Assembly (NCBI RefSeq): GCF_009688965.1
Contig: NZ_AP021875.1
Coordinates: 1,364,001-1,428,000 of the forward strand
Length of the DNA stretch: 64,000 nucleotides
Direction: 5' to 3'
From: Desulfosarcina widdelii
GTDB taxonomy: Bacteria > Desulfobacterota > Desulfobacteria > Desulfobacterales > Desulfosarcinaceae
The position numbers were made by a program, and so were the translations under genes. Shown in pieces: positions 52,971 to 62,955 of this stretch. Below the pieces are notes generated by a model. It had not been told where the DNA came from. It saw nothing but the letters and a program-made list of their open reading frames with translations, and did no database searches. The first letter of the stretch is position 1. The number at the start of each line of letters is the position of its first letter.

Positions 52971-55583
52971 ATGAAATCCCCATCGCCTATTACAAACCGC
53001 ATTGGAAATCTGCTGAAAGACACCGGGAACCTGTTCACCTGCTGGCTGCCCGAGCGCACCGGCTTCTTCTCCATGTTCATCCTACGCCGAATTTTCTCGG
53101 GTATTCGCATCAACGAGGAAATCAGGAAGATCGTCGAAAATCTTCCCGAAAACGCCGTCGTCGTCTACACGTCCAAAAACAAAAGTTACCTCGAATTTCT
53201 CTGCTACTACACCCGCTACATGCAAGCCAGGCTGCCCTATCCACAGCTTGGCTTCGATTGCAGCGTGCGCATCTGGCAGCCCCTTTCGCGCCTGGTGCGA
53301 ATCATTTTCGCCCAGATGCATTTTTTCATGCGCCATTTCTCTTTTCGGGACCCGTATCGCAGCGGCTTCGTCCGCGATGAAATCGACAAAAGGACCACCG
53401 GTTTTTTACCTCTGGTGGAAAAGCGGGACTTTTATCGCCGCTTCATCAAATCCAAGACCGATCCCATCCGTCATCTCATTGAAATCCAGCAGACCCTGGA
53501 AAGCCCCATCTGCATCATTCCGCAGCTCATGTTTTTCAGCAAAAACCCGGCATCCACCCAGCCCACGCTGACGGATATCTTTTTCGGATCACCCCAGAAA
53601 CCGGGTATCCTGCGCCGCCTGGCGACCTTGTTCAGGAAACCGGGCAACATCTTTATCGAGGTCTCCGATCCGATCAACCTGAAGCAGTTCGTCTCGTCGC
53701 CGGAAAACTGCGGACGCACCAGCAGGTACCTGGCCTTAAAGCTGCGCCGCGATCTACTCAGCCAGATCAATGCCCATCGCAGAAGCATCACCGGGCCGAC
53801 CATCAAGATGCCCGAGGAAATCAAGCAGGAAATTCTCATGGGCGAAGAGCTGAGACAGTTCATCGATGCCTATGCCGCACGCAGGAAGCTGACCCGTCTG
53901 CAGGCCCACCGCGAGGCCATGGGGTATGTGGATGAAATTGCGGCCCACTACAGCCCTTCTTTCATCAGCATCGTCCATCGGATCATGCGGCGTTTTTTGA
54001 ACACCCTTTTCGAGTCGGTGACTCACAGCAGCGAGGCTCTGGCGGCCGTCAAAAAGGCCTCGCGCAACGGGCCAGTCATCTTTATGCCGGCGCATAAAAG
54101 CCACATGGACTCGATCCTGCTTTCCTTCACCCTGTATGACAGCCACATGCCTTGCCCCCATGTTTTTGCCGGCCGGAACCTGGCATTCTGGCCCATGGCC
54201 CCGATATTTCGTCGGGTGGGGGCATTTTTCGTACGGCGCAGTTTCAAAGGCGCAGTGTTTTACGCCAAGGTCTTTTCGGCCTATATTTACCAGGTGCTCA
54301 AGGAAGGATTCAACATCGCCGTGTACATCGAGGGCACGCGCAGCCGCAGCGGAAAGCTGCTGCAGCCCCAGTTGGGCATGTTGTCTATCCTGCTGCATGC
54401 CTATTTCGAAGGCGCCTGCCCGGACCTGACATTCGTTCCGGTTTTCATCGCCTACGACCGCATTCCCGACGAGAGCGCCTATCTGCATGAAATCAGCGGC
54501 GGAAAAAAATCCCCGGAGAACTTCCGCCAGATGCTCAAAGCCAAGAACATCCTGCGCAACCGCTACGGAAGGGTTCATCTGAATTTCGGCAAGCCCATGG
54601 CATTGAGCGACGTGCTGGCCGAGCAGGAGCTGACCGGGACGGTGCTCTCATCCAAACAGCAAAATGTCCTGTGCCGAACGATCGGCGACCGGGTGATGCA
54701 CGCCATCGACGGCCAGACCGTGGTCACCCCCCAATCCCTGGTGGCCGGCGCCCTGCTTTCCGGCGGCCGTGAAGTGGTTTCCCGGGAGGAACTGGACTTT
54801 CGCGTCAACGCCGCCATGGACCTGTTTTGCGCCCAGGGAGCCTGTCTGTCGGACAACCTCGCCGACGGGCATTCCACCGCCGTGGAGAACGTTCTTTTCC
54901 ATTACCAGCGGCGCAAATTCATCCAAGCAGTGGATGAAAAATCCAACGAACAATTTCGGCAGGAGCCCTTCCGCATCCCGGAAAACCGCCGTAGCGCACT
55001 GGACTATTACAAAAACATCAGCATCTGCAATTTCATCCCGCCAGCGTTTACCGCCCTGGCCATTTTGGAAAAGGATGCCTTTCAGTTCTCGGCCGCCGAC
55101 CTTCACGACACATACCGGCGGCTGCAGGAACTGTTTTCCGAGGACTTCAATGCCGATCCCGACCACCCGCCGGCTTACATCGTGCGCAAAACGGTCAAGG
55201 CTTTCATCGACAACGCCATCCTGGTACCTCACCCCACCATGCCGGATACCTACAACCTTTCTTCGGAAGGGTACCGCAAGCTGGTTTTCTTTGCTGGATT
55301 TGTGGAACCGTTTTTGGAATCTTACCGCACGGCCCTGGTCTACTTTGCCAAAAACCGACGCGGCCAGCACCATAAGGCAAAAATGCTCAAAAAGATGCTG
55401 GCCATCGGCAACCGTATGATCCGGCAAGGCGAGATCCATCTCCGGGAGTCCATCTCCAAGGCCAACTATGAAAACGCCATCGCTTTCTTTACGAAAAACA
55501 AGGTGAGAGGCTCCGAAGACGAGGAACAGGTGTGGCAGTGGAACCGGGTTTTGACGCACTATCAGAACCTGATTTCACGATGA
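52971..55583 (+). CDS. Glycerol-3-phosphate acyltransferase, PlsB-like
   Basis: An 870-residue protein with the GPAT blocks in the centre: block I AHKSHMDSILLSF (His-x4-Asp, about residue 375), block II GAFFVRRSF, block III VYIEGTRSRSGK and block IV VPVFIAYDRIPD. The long N- and C-terminal regions match PlsB-type enzymes. It acylates sn-1 of glycerol 3-phosphate at the inner membrane, the first step of phospholipid synthesis. It follows the SGNH fusion by 38 bases and could be co-transcribed, though no functional link is obvious. PlsB is more typical of gammaproteobacteria; I do not assign a symbol because a second, divergent family member is possible. Confidence 0.88.
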   Translation: MKSPSPITNRIGNLLKDTGNLFTCWLPERTGFFSMFILRRIFSGIRINEEIRKIVENLPENAVVVYTSKNKSYLEFLCYYTRYMQARLPYPQLGFDCSVRIWQPLSRLVRIIFAQMHFFMRHFSFRDPYRSGFVRDEIDKRTTGFLPLVEKRDFYRRFIKSKTDPIRHLIEIQQTLESPICIIPQLMFFSKNPASTQPTLTDIFFGSPQKPGILRRLATLFRKPGNIFIEVSDPINLKQFVSSPENCGRTSRYLALKLRRDLLSQINAHRRSITGPTIKMPEEIKQEILMGEELRQFIDAYAARRKLTRLQAHREAMGYVDEIAAHYSPSFISIVHRIMRRFLNTLFESVTHSSEALAAVKKASRNGPVIFMPAHKSHMDSILLSFTLYDSHMPCPHVFAGRNLAFWPMAPIFRRVGAFFVRRSFKGAVFYAKVFSAYIYQVLKEGFNIAVYIEGTRSRSGKLLQPQLGMLSILLHAYFEGACPDLTFVPVFIAYDRIPDESAYLHEISGGKKSPENFRQMLKAKNILRNRYGRVHLNFGKPMALSDVLAEQELTGTVLSSKQQNVLCRTIGDRVMHAIDGQTVVTPQSLVAGALLSGGREVVSREELDFRVNAAMDLFCAQGACLSDNLADGHSTAVENVLFHYQRRKFIQAVDEKSNEQFRQEPFRIPENRRSALDYYKNISICNFIPPAFTALAILEKDAFQFSAADLHDTYRRLQELFSEDFNADPDHPPAYIVRKTVKAFIDNAILVPHPTMPDTYNLSSEGYRKLVFFAGFVEPFLESYRTALVYFAKNRRGQHHKAKMLKKMLAIGNRMIRQGEIHLRESISKANYENAIAFFTKNKVRGSEDEEQVWQWNRVLTHYQNLISR

Positions 55584-55750
55584 TGCCGGCTCGATCCGGC
55601 AGACATCCGTCTTATGTCGCGATTACGGTATCCAAATGACGACGAACGACCGCTGTCTGTTTCTTCCGTTGAAGTCCATCTTAATCGGTAACCGGAAATT
55701 CTCGGGATTTTCCAGCACTCTTTACCGGACCCTGTACATTGATTTTCCGG

Positions 55751-56623
55751 TCAGGTGGCAGCATATACGAATTGGAACATGGGCGAGACGTTGCGGTCTC
55801 GGCTGGCGGCACTGAAATAGCTTTTCTTGCATTGTGCGGGGGTGGTCATTCTTACTGTCTTGAATCCACGCTGTTTGAAAAAGGTTTCGACAGTTCCATC
55901 CGGTATGCCAAACCGCAGGGGAGAGCCTTCGGTTGCCACGAAAGACCGCAGCACTTGGGCCTCTTTCAATGGACTGGTGCCATCCACGACGGTGGTGTCG
56001 AAAACGTCAGCGACCAGTGAACTTCCTGCAGCCGAGTTGCTTCGGATAAACATCAGCAACCCGTCAACGGCCGGAGGCGGAATATACATCAGCAAACCTT
56101 CAGCGACGAACAGGGTTTTCTGCATGCTGTCGTAGCCCGCCTCAAACAGCTTTTCATCGAACCGATCTTCTCCGAACACCATCGGTACATAGGCCACATG
56201 GGCCGGCAGGTCTCCGAAAATCTCCCGGATGACTTCCGTTTTCACCCGCTGGGTGACGGGATGATCGACTTCGTACACCTTAAATTTCTCGCTGATACCT
56301 CGAATGCGATAGGCACGGGTGTCATAACCGGCGCCGATGACGACCATTTGCCCGAATCCGGACCGAACGGCATCGGAAACCCTCTCGTCAATGTATCGAA
56401 TGCGCGCGACGAGGGCGCCGTTGACGCCGGGCATGATGGCCTCGTACTTGGCCCTCTCGGCTTTTACCCAGTCAATATTTCTGGCCATCTTGCGGACCTC
56501 TTCCGGGAAAAAGTACTCTGCATACGGATCTTCAAACACCCGCTCATTTTCCCGAAGATGAGTTTCATTGGCCCGCAACCCTGCGATCTGTAGCGCCATT
56601 TTTCTCGGATCTCTTTTTCGCAT
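55751..56623 (-). CDS. Class I SAM-dependent methyltransferase, LCMT/TIGR00027 type
   Basis: A 290-residue methyltransferase with SAM-binding motif MVVIGAGYDTRAYRI, VYEVDHPVTQRVK and LFVAEGLLMYIPP, as in the family related to leucine carboxyl methyltransferases and many actinobacterial O-methyltransferases. Substrate unknown. It is 26 bases downstream of a TetR-family gene and probably in its operon, so it is likely induced by the same ligand. Confidence 0.88.
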   Translation of the reverse strand: MRKRDPRKMALQIAGLRANETHLRENERVFEDPYAEYFFPEEVRKMARNIDWVKAERAKYEAIMPGVNGALVARIRYIDERVSDAVRSGFGQMVVIGAGYDTRAYRIRGISEKFKVYEVDHPVTQRVKTEVIREIFGDLPAHVAYVPMVFGEDRFDEKLFEAGYDSMQKTLFVAEGLLMYIPPPAVDGLLMFIRSNSAAGSSLVADVFDTTVVDGTSPLKEAQVLRSFVATEGSPLRFGIPDGTVETFFKQRGFKTVRMTTPAQCKKSYFSAASRDRNVSPMFQFVYAAT

Positions 56624-56649
56624 GTCGACCTCTTTCTGTTCATGGGGTT

Positions 56650-57228
56650 TTACGTCGAGGATCGGAACTGGTCGAGCAATCCCGTATAAATCGCCTGACT
56701 ACCGGATTGCATGACCGCCACAATGTTGTCCGGCGTCCACGTTTCCGGCGGTGGATTGGAAGCCGAAAAGGCGAGGCCGTGGGCAAACAGCCAGCGGTGC
56801 ATCTGTATCCGGTAAATCTGATCCGATGTCAGCCCCTGAAAGGGAGCATAATTGGAAAGGGATTCGGTCAACGCGTCCCAGATGGCATCGCCGTATTTTT
56901 TAAAGAGGGTGATGTGAGCTTCGTCGGTGATGCTCCTGAAAAGCGATTTTTCCTCCATGGCGAAAAGGACATAGCCGATACCATGGTCGTGCCAGGGATT
57001 ACCGGTCCTTTTTAGGATCATGTAAGCATGGAGTGAATCCACAGCCTTTTTGACGATCTCTTCTTCCAACTCTTTTATGGAGTTGAAAAACGAATAAATC
57101 GGCCTTGAAGATGTGCCGAGTTCAGCAGCGAGCGAGCGCGTCGACAATGCATTCCACCCTTTACACCTTACGATGGTAAATGCGGATTCGATGATTTCTT
57201 CTTTTGTGAATTTAAATTTCGGCGGCAT
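56650..57228 (-). CDS. TetR-family transcriptional regulator
   Basis: A 192-residue regulator: helix-turn-helix at residues 8-54 (FTKEEIIESAFTIVRCKGWN, LSTRSLAAELGTSSRPIYSF), then a ligand domain of low similarity to anything I know. A 24-base palindrome 27 bases before its start is the likely autoregulatory operator. It presumably controls the methyltransferase gene that follows. Confidence 0.88.
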   Translation of the reverse strand: MPPKFKFTKEEIIESAFTIVRCKGWNALSTRSLAAELGTSSRPIYSFFNSIKELEEEIVKKAVDSLHAYMILKRTGNPWHDHGIGYVLFAMEEKSLFRSITDEAHITLFKKYGDAIWDALTESLSNYAPFQGLTSDQIYRIQMHRWLFAHGLAFSASNPPPETWTPDNIVAVMQSGSQAIYTGLLDQFRSST

Positions 57229-57254
57229 TTATCCCTCATTTTTAAGCATCATAT

Positions 57255-57278
57255 GTTATGCATCACATGGTGCATAAC
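57255..57278. promoter_or_regulatory. Palindromic operator of the tetR-methyltransferase pair
   Basis: GTTATGCA and TGCATAAC flank eight central bases; 20 of 24 positions are symmetric. It sits just upstream of the TetR gene, the usual place for TetR autoregulation. Confidence 0.7.
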
Positions 57279-57371
57279 AAAAATCACTCCTGCCTGCAAC
57301 CCCAAAAAGATTCGAATATGCATAAGGTCCCTTCCTCTTCAGGGCAGCGAGGCTGATGCCTTGAATCGTCC

Positions 57372-57387
57372 TGGCACCGTAATTGCT
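57372..57387 (+). promoter_or_regulatory. Consensus sigma-54 promoter
   Basis: TGGCAC, five bases (CGTAA), TTGCT: a full match to TGGCAC-N5-TTGCW, 111 bases before ATG 57498 and in the same direction. The best such site in the window. Confidence 0.8.
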
Positions 57388-57497
57388 GTTTTTTGGGACG
57401 CGACTTCCGGAGAAAATGATGGAATCGTAAAATTGCCATTTTCCCTCCGGTTTCTGGGTTCGGTTAACGACTCCGTCACCATCACTTAGGATTGTCC

Positions 57498-58043
57498 ATG
57501 TTCAAGTTGTTCCGCTACAAGAAGAACGGCCTGCCCTTTGGCTTGATCACGATTCATGAACATTTGGCCCGTGATATGTTCAGCTATTTTGAAACCGGCC
57601 GCTTCGTCAAAAAACAGGTCCGCAAAGCCCGCAAATCACTTAAGGACGCCCTTCGATTCGCGAAAAAAAAGCAGACCTATCCCAGCAACAAAACCACCGA
57701 GCTGCTGAATGCTTTAGCGCAAATCGATGATGAAATAACATACACCCGGAAAGCCATCCGAACCGCCTTCGAGGAGGCGGAAGCCATCGTCACGACGATC
57801 CGGCAAGAAAAAGTCGGAGACATCCTTCCCCTGGTCGAAAATGCCCGCGAATGCTTTAAGAAGCGTGATCTTCAGGCCGGCATGGACATGCTGAAAGAGG
57901 CGCAGTCAAAACTGAGCAATCCATATCTCCCCCAAAGCCGCAATGCCCTGCTCGGCGGTCTGGACAGCGAGGTCAAGCAGCTCAAAAGGGAACTCCTGCA
58001 AAGGGTAAACGTCCGCTCGAAGAAACAGGGAGCTCAGATCTGA
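57498..58043 (+). CDS. Predicted coiled-coil protein of unknown function
   Basis: A 181-residue soluble protein starting MFKLFRYKKNGLPFGLIT at ATG 57498 (an in-frame TTG lies six bases upstream). It is strongly helical and charged: VKKQVRKARKSLKDALRFAK, IDDEITYTRKAIRTAFEEAE, and LDSEVKQLKRELLQRVN. No signal peptide, membrane helix, Cys motif or enzyme motif is seen, and I do not recognise the family. A consensus sigma-54 promoter precedes it, so it is expressed under activator control; the gene stands alone, between the divergent tetR and selO. Confidence 0.7.
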   Translation: MFKLFRYKKNGLPFGLITIHEHLARDMFSYFETGRFVKKQVRKARKSLKDALRFAKKKQTYPSNKTTELLNALAQIDDEITYTRKAIRTAFEEAEAIVTTIRQEKVGDILPLVENARECFKKRDLQAGMDMLKEAQSKLSNPYLPQSRNALLGGLDSEVKQLKRELLQRVNVRSKKQGAQI

Positions 58044-58231
58044 CCATTTTTTGCTGTCCTTGAGCCACCAGGACGTTCAAAGCACAAAAACAGTATTCAG
58101 GCGCAACGCATCTGCGGAAGGGCATCATACCGACAGTCCCGATGGTTTTGTGCACCGCTTCTCTTGACCGCCGGATGTCCCGGCACAATGTTTATCCAAG
58201 AGACTTTTCATCTGATCGTCGGGAGAATGCC

Positions 58232-59713
58232 ATGATGCCCAGCAATACAAAAAATCCCTCGGACTCCGGGTGGCAATTCGACAACAGCTATGCACGGCTG
58301 CCGCATGCCTTTTATGTCCGGCTGAATCCCGTAACGGTACGCACGCCGAAACTCGTGGTTTTCAACGCAGGGCTGGCGAAATTTTTGGGCCTGAATCCCG
58401 ACGCCCTGAAGGATGACGAGGGCGCCGCCCTTTTTTCGGGCAACCGGATCCCCGAGGGTGCCGATCCGATCGCCCAGGCCTATGCAGGACATCAATTCGG
58501 ATCTTTCACCATGCTGGGCGATGGGCGGGCGATATTGCTCGGCGAGCAATTGACACCCGATGGTGAGCGCTTCGACATTCAGTTCAAAGGATCCGGCAGG
58601 ACCCCTTTTTCGCGAAACGGGGACGGACGGGCAGCCCTGGGTCCGATGCTTCGTGAGTATATCATCAGCGAGGCGCTTTTTGCCCTGGGCATTCCAACGA
58701 CCCGCAGCCTCGCAGTAGTGACCACCGGTGAACCGGTGTTCCGTGAAACCGTATTGCAGGGGGCGATTCTCACCCGCACGGCGGCCAGCCACATTCGCGT
58801 GGGAACCTTCGAGTATGCGGCGGCAAGGGACAAGCCCGACGATCTCCGGGCGCTGGCCGATTATACCATCCAGCGCCACTTTCCCGATCTGACCGCCGAG
58901 GAAAATCCATATCTCGCCCTGCTTGGCGACGTTATGGATCGACAGGCTTCCCTGGTGGCCCGCTGGATGCTGGTTGGCTTCATTCACGGTGTTATGAACA
59001 CGGACAACACGACCCTTTGCGGCGAAACCATCGACTATGGCCCCTGTGCATTCATGGACGCCTATGATCCGAATACCGTCTTCAGTTCCATCGATCACAA
59101 TGGTCGCTACGCCTACGGTCGGCAGCCGCAGATCGTCCAGTGGAATCTTGCCCGTTTTGCCGAGGCCCTGCTGCCATTGATTCACGATGATCCGCAAGAG
59201 GCGGTATCGATGGCCAAGGAGACCCTCTCAAACTTTCCAGACACCTTCCGCGACAGCTGGCTGTCGGGCATGCAATCCAAACTGGGTCTGTCGAACCAGG
59301 AGGCGGATGATGCCGTCTTGGTGGAGGACCTGCTCGACTGCATGTATCGGCACAAAGCGGATTTTACCAACACCTTCCGAGACCTGGCATCCGGGGAATC
59401 GACACAAACCCCCTTGTTCCGGGCTCAGGATTTTAAACAGTGGTTCGAACGCTGGAAGGCCAGGATAAAGCGGCAGCCGGATTCCTGGAAGACCGCCCGC
59501 CGGCTCATGAACACGCACAATCCCGCGGTCATCCCACGCAACCACCGGGTGGAGGAGGCCCTGGCAGCGGCCGTCCAACGGGCCGATTATACGGTCATGG
59601 AAAAGCTGCTGGAAGTGCTCTCCCAACCCTTTCAGAATCTGCCCGAAGGCGCCGACTATCATCTGCCCCCGCCTCCTTCAGCAAAACCTTACCGAACCTT
59701 TTGCGGGACGTGA
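58232..59713 (+). CDS. selO: Protein adenylyltransferase SelO
   Basis: A 493-residue SelO/YdiU pseudokinase: [18 protein letters not shown] at the start, [60 protein letters not shown] with the metal-binding residues, and the conserved end PYRTFCGT with the penultimate Cys. It transfers AMP to Ser/Thr/Tyr of target proteins in redox stress. ATG 58232 follows GGGAG; longer starts lack support. It converges on the HDOD-GGDEF gene, with 142 bases between and no clear terminator. Confidence 0.95.
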   Translation: MMPSNTKNPSDSGWQFDNSYARLPHAFYVRLNPVTVRTPKLVVFNAGLAKFLGLNPDALKDDEGAALFSGNRIPEGADPIAQAYAGHQFGSFTMLGDGRAILLGEQLTPDGERFDIQFKGSGRTPFSRNGDGRAALGPMLREYIISEALFALGIPTTRSLAVVTTGEPVFRETVLQGAILTRTAASHIRVGTFEYAAARDKPDDLRALADYTIQRHFPDLTAEENPYLALLGDVMDRQASLVARWMLVGFIHGVMNTDNTTLCGETIDYGPCAFMDAYDPNTVFSSIDHNGRYAYGRQPQIVQWNLARFAEALLPLIHDDPQEAVSMAKETLSNFPDTFRDSWLSGMQSKLGLSNQEADDAVLVEDLLDCMYRHKADFTNTFRDLASGESTQTPLFRAQDFKQWFERWKARIKRQPDSWKTARRLMNTHNPAVIPRNHRVEEALAAAVQRADYTVMEKLLEVLSQPFQNLPEGADYHLPPPPSAKPYRTFCGT

Positions 59714-59855
59714 TCCCGTCGGCAGCCTTTACAAGCAAAAAGCGTTCGATAGAAGAAGAAATCCGGGGGAAAACCTTGCTGGTCGGGGAGAAAAAAAGGG
59801 AGGCGGCGAATCGGCCGGCCAAACCGAATTGGAACCGGGCGACCTCATCGGGCAT

Positions 59856-61340
59856 TCACAGGCCCTTAAAACTAGTCTTGTCTCGTCCCTTCTTTTTTGA
59901 CTGGTACAATGCGTTGTCGGCAGCGCTGATCATATTTTCCTTGTTGGTATGCGGCATCCCCTTTTCCCAGAGGGTTACCCCGAAACTCGCCGTAACATCG
60001 ACATTCTTCCCGTCGAGTTCCATCCGCATTGAAGCGATCTGCTTACGAATACGCTCGGCAAGTGTGACAACGCCTTTCATCTCGGTCTCGGGGAGGATGA
60101 TCGCAAACTCTTCACCCCCATAACGGGCGACCATATCGGATTCTCTTACGGTCAGCAGTGCGATTTCCGCGACTTTTTTAAGAACCCTGTCGCCCACCAG
60201 ATGACCATGCACGTCATTGATTTTTTTAAAATGATCCAAATCGAATATGATCAGCGAAAGAGCGCGTTGGTAACGCATTGCCCGATTGACTTCCTTTTCC
60301 AGTTGCTCCTGAAAATAACGATGATTATAGAGCGCCGTTAATCCGTCACGGAACGCCATCTCACTGAGTTGGTTATTTGCCTTTTTCAGTTCAGACTTGG
60401 CCAGTTCCAACTCGCGCACCAACTGTTCGTAGGATAAATTGACCTTTCCCAGCTCCTCCTTGGCCTCGTAAAGGATCTCGGATAGCGGTTGCATGTCGCC
60501 GGGGTCGATATCGAAAAACGATATGATCTCAATGCTATGGGAGGCCACCTGATCCACCAGATCATTGATTTCGGCGGATTCGATGCCATAAAGGGCTCTG
60601 AAGGCGGATTTCACCTGATTCAATTTTTTTGAACTTTGGTCCCCATGGTAAAGCGATGAAAGCTTGTCCGAAAGGTTGAGGATTTCCGCAGCCGAGCCCT
60701 TGCCGTTGCCACCGACGCCGTTGAGGTGGTGACGGCCGATCGGTTCGTAAATGCTGCCCGGAAGTCCCCAATGGTTGAGCACTTCCATGCCGATTTCCTG
60801 GTGATCGAACCCGAAGATCTTTTTTTCAAGCTCGATTGCGGTCAATTCCGAATGCTTCTTTTCCTCCAGCACGATTAGATAATCTTTCGGGCTGCTCAAA
60901 TACATGATGACGACACCGATATCCTGCAGCAACCCTGTGACAAAAATGTCGTCGCTTTTCTTTCCGACCAGGGATGCTATCAATTCCGCACTGACCGCTG
61001 CTGTCACGGATCTTTTCCAAAAGAAGTCAAAATCGAAGGAATCGTCGGAATCTGCATTCAACTCGTTGGCAATGACAAAAGAAAGAGCGATATTTTTCAA
61101 TGCATTGAAGCCAAGAACGGTCAGCGCCCGTTGAATGGTATCGATCTTCGAAGGAATGGCGTACATGGGCGAGTTTGCCGCTTTCAACACTTTGGAAGTC
61201 AGCGCCGGATCTGCCATGATGATCCTCGACAACTCGTCGAATGACGTTTCTTCTTTCTTTACGGCCTCGATAATACGGACAGCAATTGCTGGCGGCGATG
61301 GTAGCTTGATATTACCGAAATCCTTATTCACAGCCGTCAT
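59856..61340 (-). CDS. HDOD-GGDEF protein, probable diguanylate cyclase
   Basis: A 494-residue signalling protein: an HDOD domain at about 10-210 (LPSPPAIAVRIIEAVKK; LTSKVLKAANSPMYAIPS), a coiled coil at about 285-335, and a GGDEF domain to the end. The active site reads ARYGGEEFAIILPE (GGEEF, about residue 408), a functional variant; FDLDHFKKINDVHGHLVGD is typical, and no RxxD inhibitory site was noticed at the usual position. It should make c-di-GMP, the ligand of the riboswitch at 31.6 kb. AAGGA lies before the ATG. Confidence 0.93.
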   Translation of the reverse strand: MTAVNKDFGNIKLPSPPAIAVRIIEAVKKEETSFDELSRIIMADPALTSKVLKAANSPMYAIPSKIDTIQRALTVLGFNALKNIALSFVIANELNADSDDSFDFDFFWKRSVTAAVSAELIASLVGKKSDDIFVTGLLQDIGVVIMYLSSPKDYLIVLEEKKHSELTAIELEKKIFGFDHQEIGMEVLNHWGLPGSIYEPIGRHHLNGVGGNGKGSAAEILNLSDKLSSLYHGDQSSKKLNQVKSAFRALYGIESAEINDLVDQVASHSIEIISFFDIDPGDMQPLSEILYEAKEELGKVNLSYEQLVRELELAKSELKKANNQLSEMAFRDGLTALYNHRYFQEQLEKEVNRAMRYQRALSLIIFDLDHFKKINDVHGHLVGDRVLKKVAEIALLTVRESDMVARYGGEEFAIILPETEMKGVVTLAERIRKQIASMRMELDGKNVDVTASFGVTLWEKGMPHTNKENMISAADNALYQSKKKGRDKTSFKGL

Positions 61341-61492
61341 GCTTTAGGTCCTTAAAATCTCGTCGGATACACGGGGTCACAAATGGGTTAACCGTAATGG
61401 AAGATCGAATTGCACAGAAGGTCGAAATGCCTATTGGTGAATATCGGTAGAAGTTACCACTTCTTTAAAAAAAACCTGCCGACCCTGTTTGT

Positions 61493-62212
61493 CTACCGCA
61501 GACGGCCTGAATGCCGCCGCCGGCCGCGAACCTTCTTTTTCCGAACCACTTCCAGGGAATCGTAAATCTTGACGCGGGCTTTGCGTTTCAAGTCCTTGAT
61601 CGTCTTGGGATCCGGATCGTCTTGCATGGCCGTCAGACAGTCGGGACAAAGGGCTACCACGTTTTTGATGGAGTGTTCACCGCCGTGTTCCAGGGGGATG
61701 ATGTGAAATGGATGCATTTCCGTCTGGCCGGACGCTGCGTTGCAATCCTTGCCGCAGTTCTCGCAGCGCATGCGGGATCGCCGCAGAACCGTTTCGAACA
61801 CCTTTTTCTTGCGGTTAAAAGGTTCGGTGCCGTTGGCGGCCTCCTTCCACGGTTTTCCGGGAGCCGGTTTTTCGATGGAGTGCCGGGGGGCTGCCGGTTG
61901 GCGTCTAAAAGCACGCGCAGCATCGGAACGGGATGAAGATTTTCTTTGCGTTCGAAGATTGTCGGGTTCTGCCGATGCGTCTGAAGGGGACTTTTGGAGA
62001 TCGGGTTCTTTTCTGCGCTTGCGGACAACGACCCTTTTGGAGCTGTCGCCTTGCGTACGGTTTTCGGACACCGATTTGAGCCACAAACTTTGGTTTTCTT
62101 TCTGCAAACGCTGTTTGAGGTCCTCGTAGGTTTCATCCGCGCTGAACTTGACGTTCATCTCGCGCAGCATCTGCTGAATTTCCAGTTTGCTCAGTTCCAT
62201 CTTTGCTGTCAC
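61493..62212 (-). CDS. HNH endonuclease-fold protein
   Basis: About 239 residues. Residues 5-40 (LSKLEIQQMLREMNVKFSA) form a SAP- or HeH-like helical module; 50-125 is a basic, disordered linker; 135-205 is an HNH domain with zinc cysteines (RCENCGKDC and ALCPDC) and HPFHIIPLEHGGEHSIKNVV; the C-terminus is very basic. It likely binds DNA or RNA and may nick it; it is not part of any visible restriction or phage unit. GTG 62212 or ATG 62200 could be the start; neither has a strong site. Confidence 0.8.
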   Translation of the reverse strand: MTAKMELSKLEIQQMLREMNVKFSADETYEDLKQRLQKENQSLWLKSVSENRTQGDSSKRVVVRKRRKEPDLQKSPSDASAEPDNLRTQRKSSSRSDAARAFRRQPAAPRHSIEKPAPGKPWKEAANGTEPFNRKKKVFETVLRRSRMRCENCGKDCNAASGQTEMHPFHIIPLEHGGEHSIKNVVALCPDCLTAMQDDPDPKTIKDLKRKARVKIYDSLEVVRKKKVRGRRRHSGRLR

Positions 62213-62955
62213 TCACTTTTTAAAATAACGGCGCTTTTTTATCAGCGTTGGAACCATGGGGACGCTGCCCCGCCGATCTCTTTTGACAAAGGGAAAAGTA
62301 ACTACAACAACTGAATCCCGGATGCAATTCCTTTTTCGCGTTCCTTTCTAAAAGGTCCGCCACTGCATCGATTTTTAGGACATTGGTGCCTTCATACCTA
62401 ACCCGCCAGAGATCCCATGTAAAGGCACGGCGCGCCGTGCGCTTATGAGAACCATTGATGCAAATATGAGACGGACGGCAAAGCTCACGGGAAACAGCAT
62501 TACCCTACTCTCGATCATTCTGGCAGTCGAAAAATCCGCATTGCCGTTAAAGGATAACTCGAAAGACCATTGCGAAATCGATTGTATAAAAAAATGCACA
62601 TATGCGAAAGCGCAGGGATGACAGGACGGGCGACTTTCCTCGGTTTCATCGGAATGATCTGGTCTCTTTTTCCCCTACCCCTAAAACAGTATTTTATTTT
62701 ATAACAAAAAGTTAAACGCATATTCGCATAATTCCGGGTGGTGCCATCGCACCGTCTGGAAATTCAAAGAGATGTTCAAAAATCCCGGCGGCATGCGAAT
62801 TGCTGCATTCGAATAAGGAAACGTCGATTTTCAGGTGCCTTCTTTTCAGAGTGCCTGCCGGAAGCGATCCTTTTCGGGATGTAGCGGCTGCAGGCGGCCC
62901 CGGAACCACCTGGTTCGTCAAATCGATGCAACACCATGAATGATTGGAGGATCTC
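62213..62955. other. 743-base intergenic region
   Basis: Between the divergent HNH and membrane-protein genes. I find no gene: short open frames here have no recognisable features. It contains a GGCGCGCC-centred palindrome (62429-62438), a GGTGC/GCACC pair near 62740-62753 and an AT-rich block at 62688-62720, where a promoter for the right-hand gene could lie. Confidence 0.45.
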
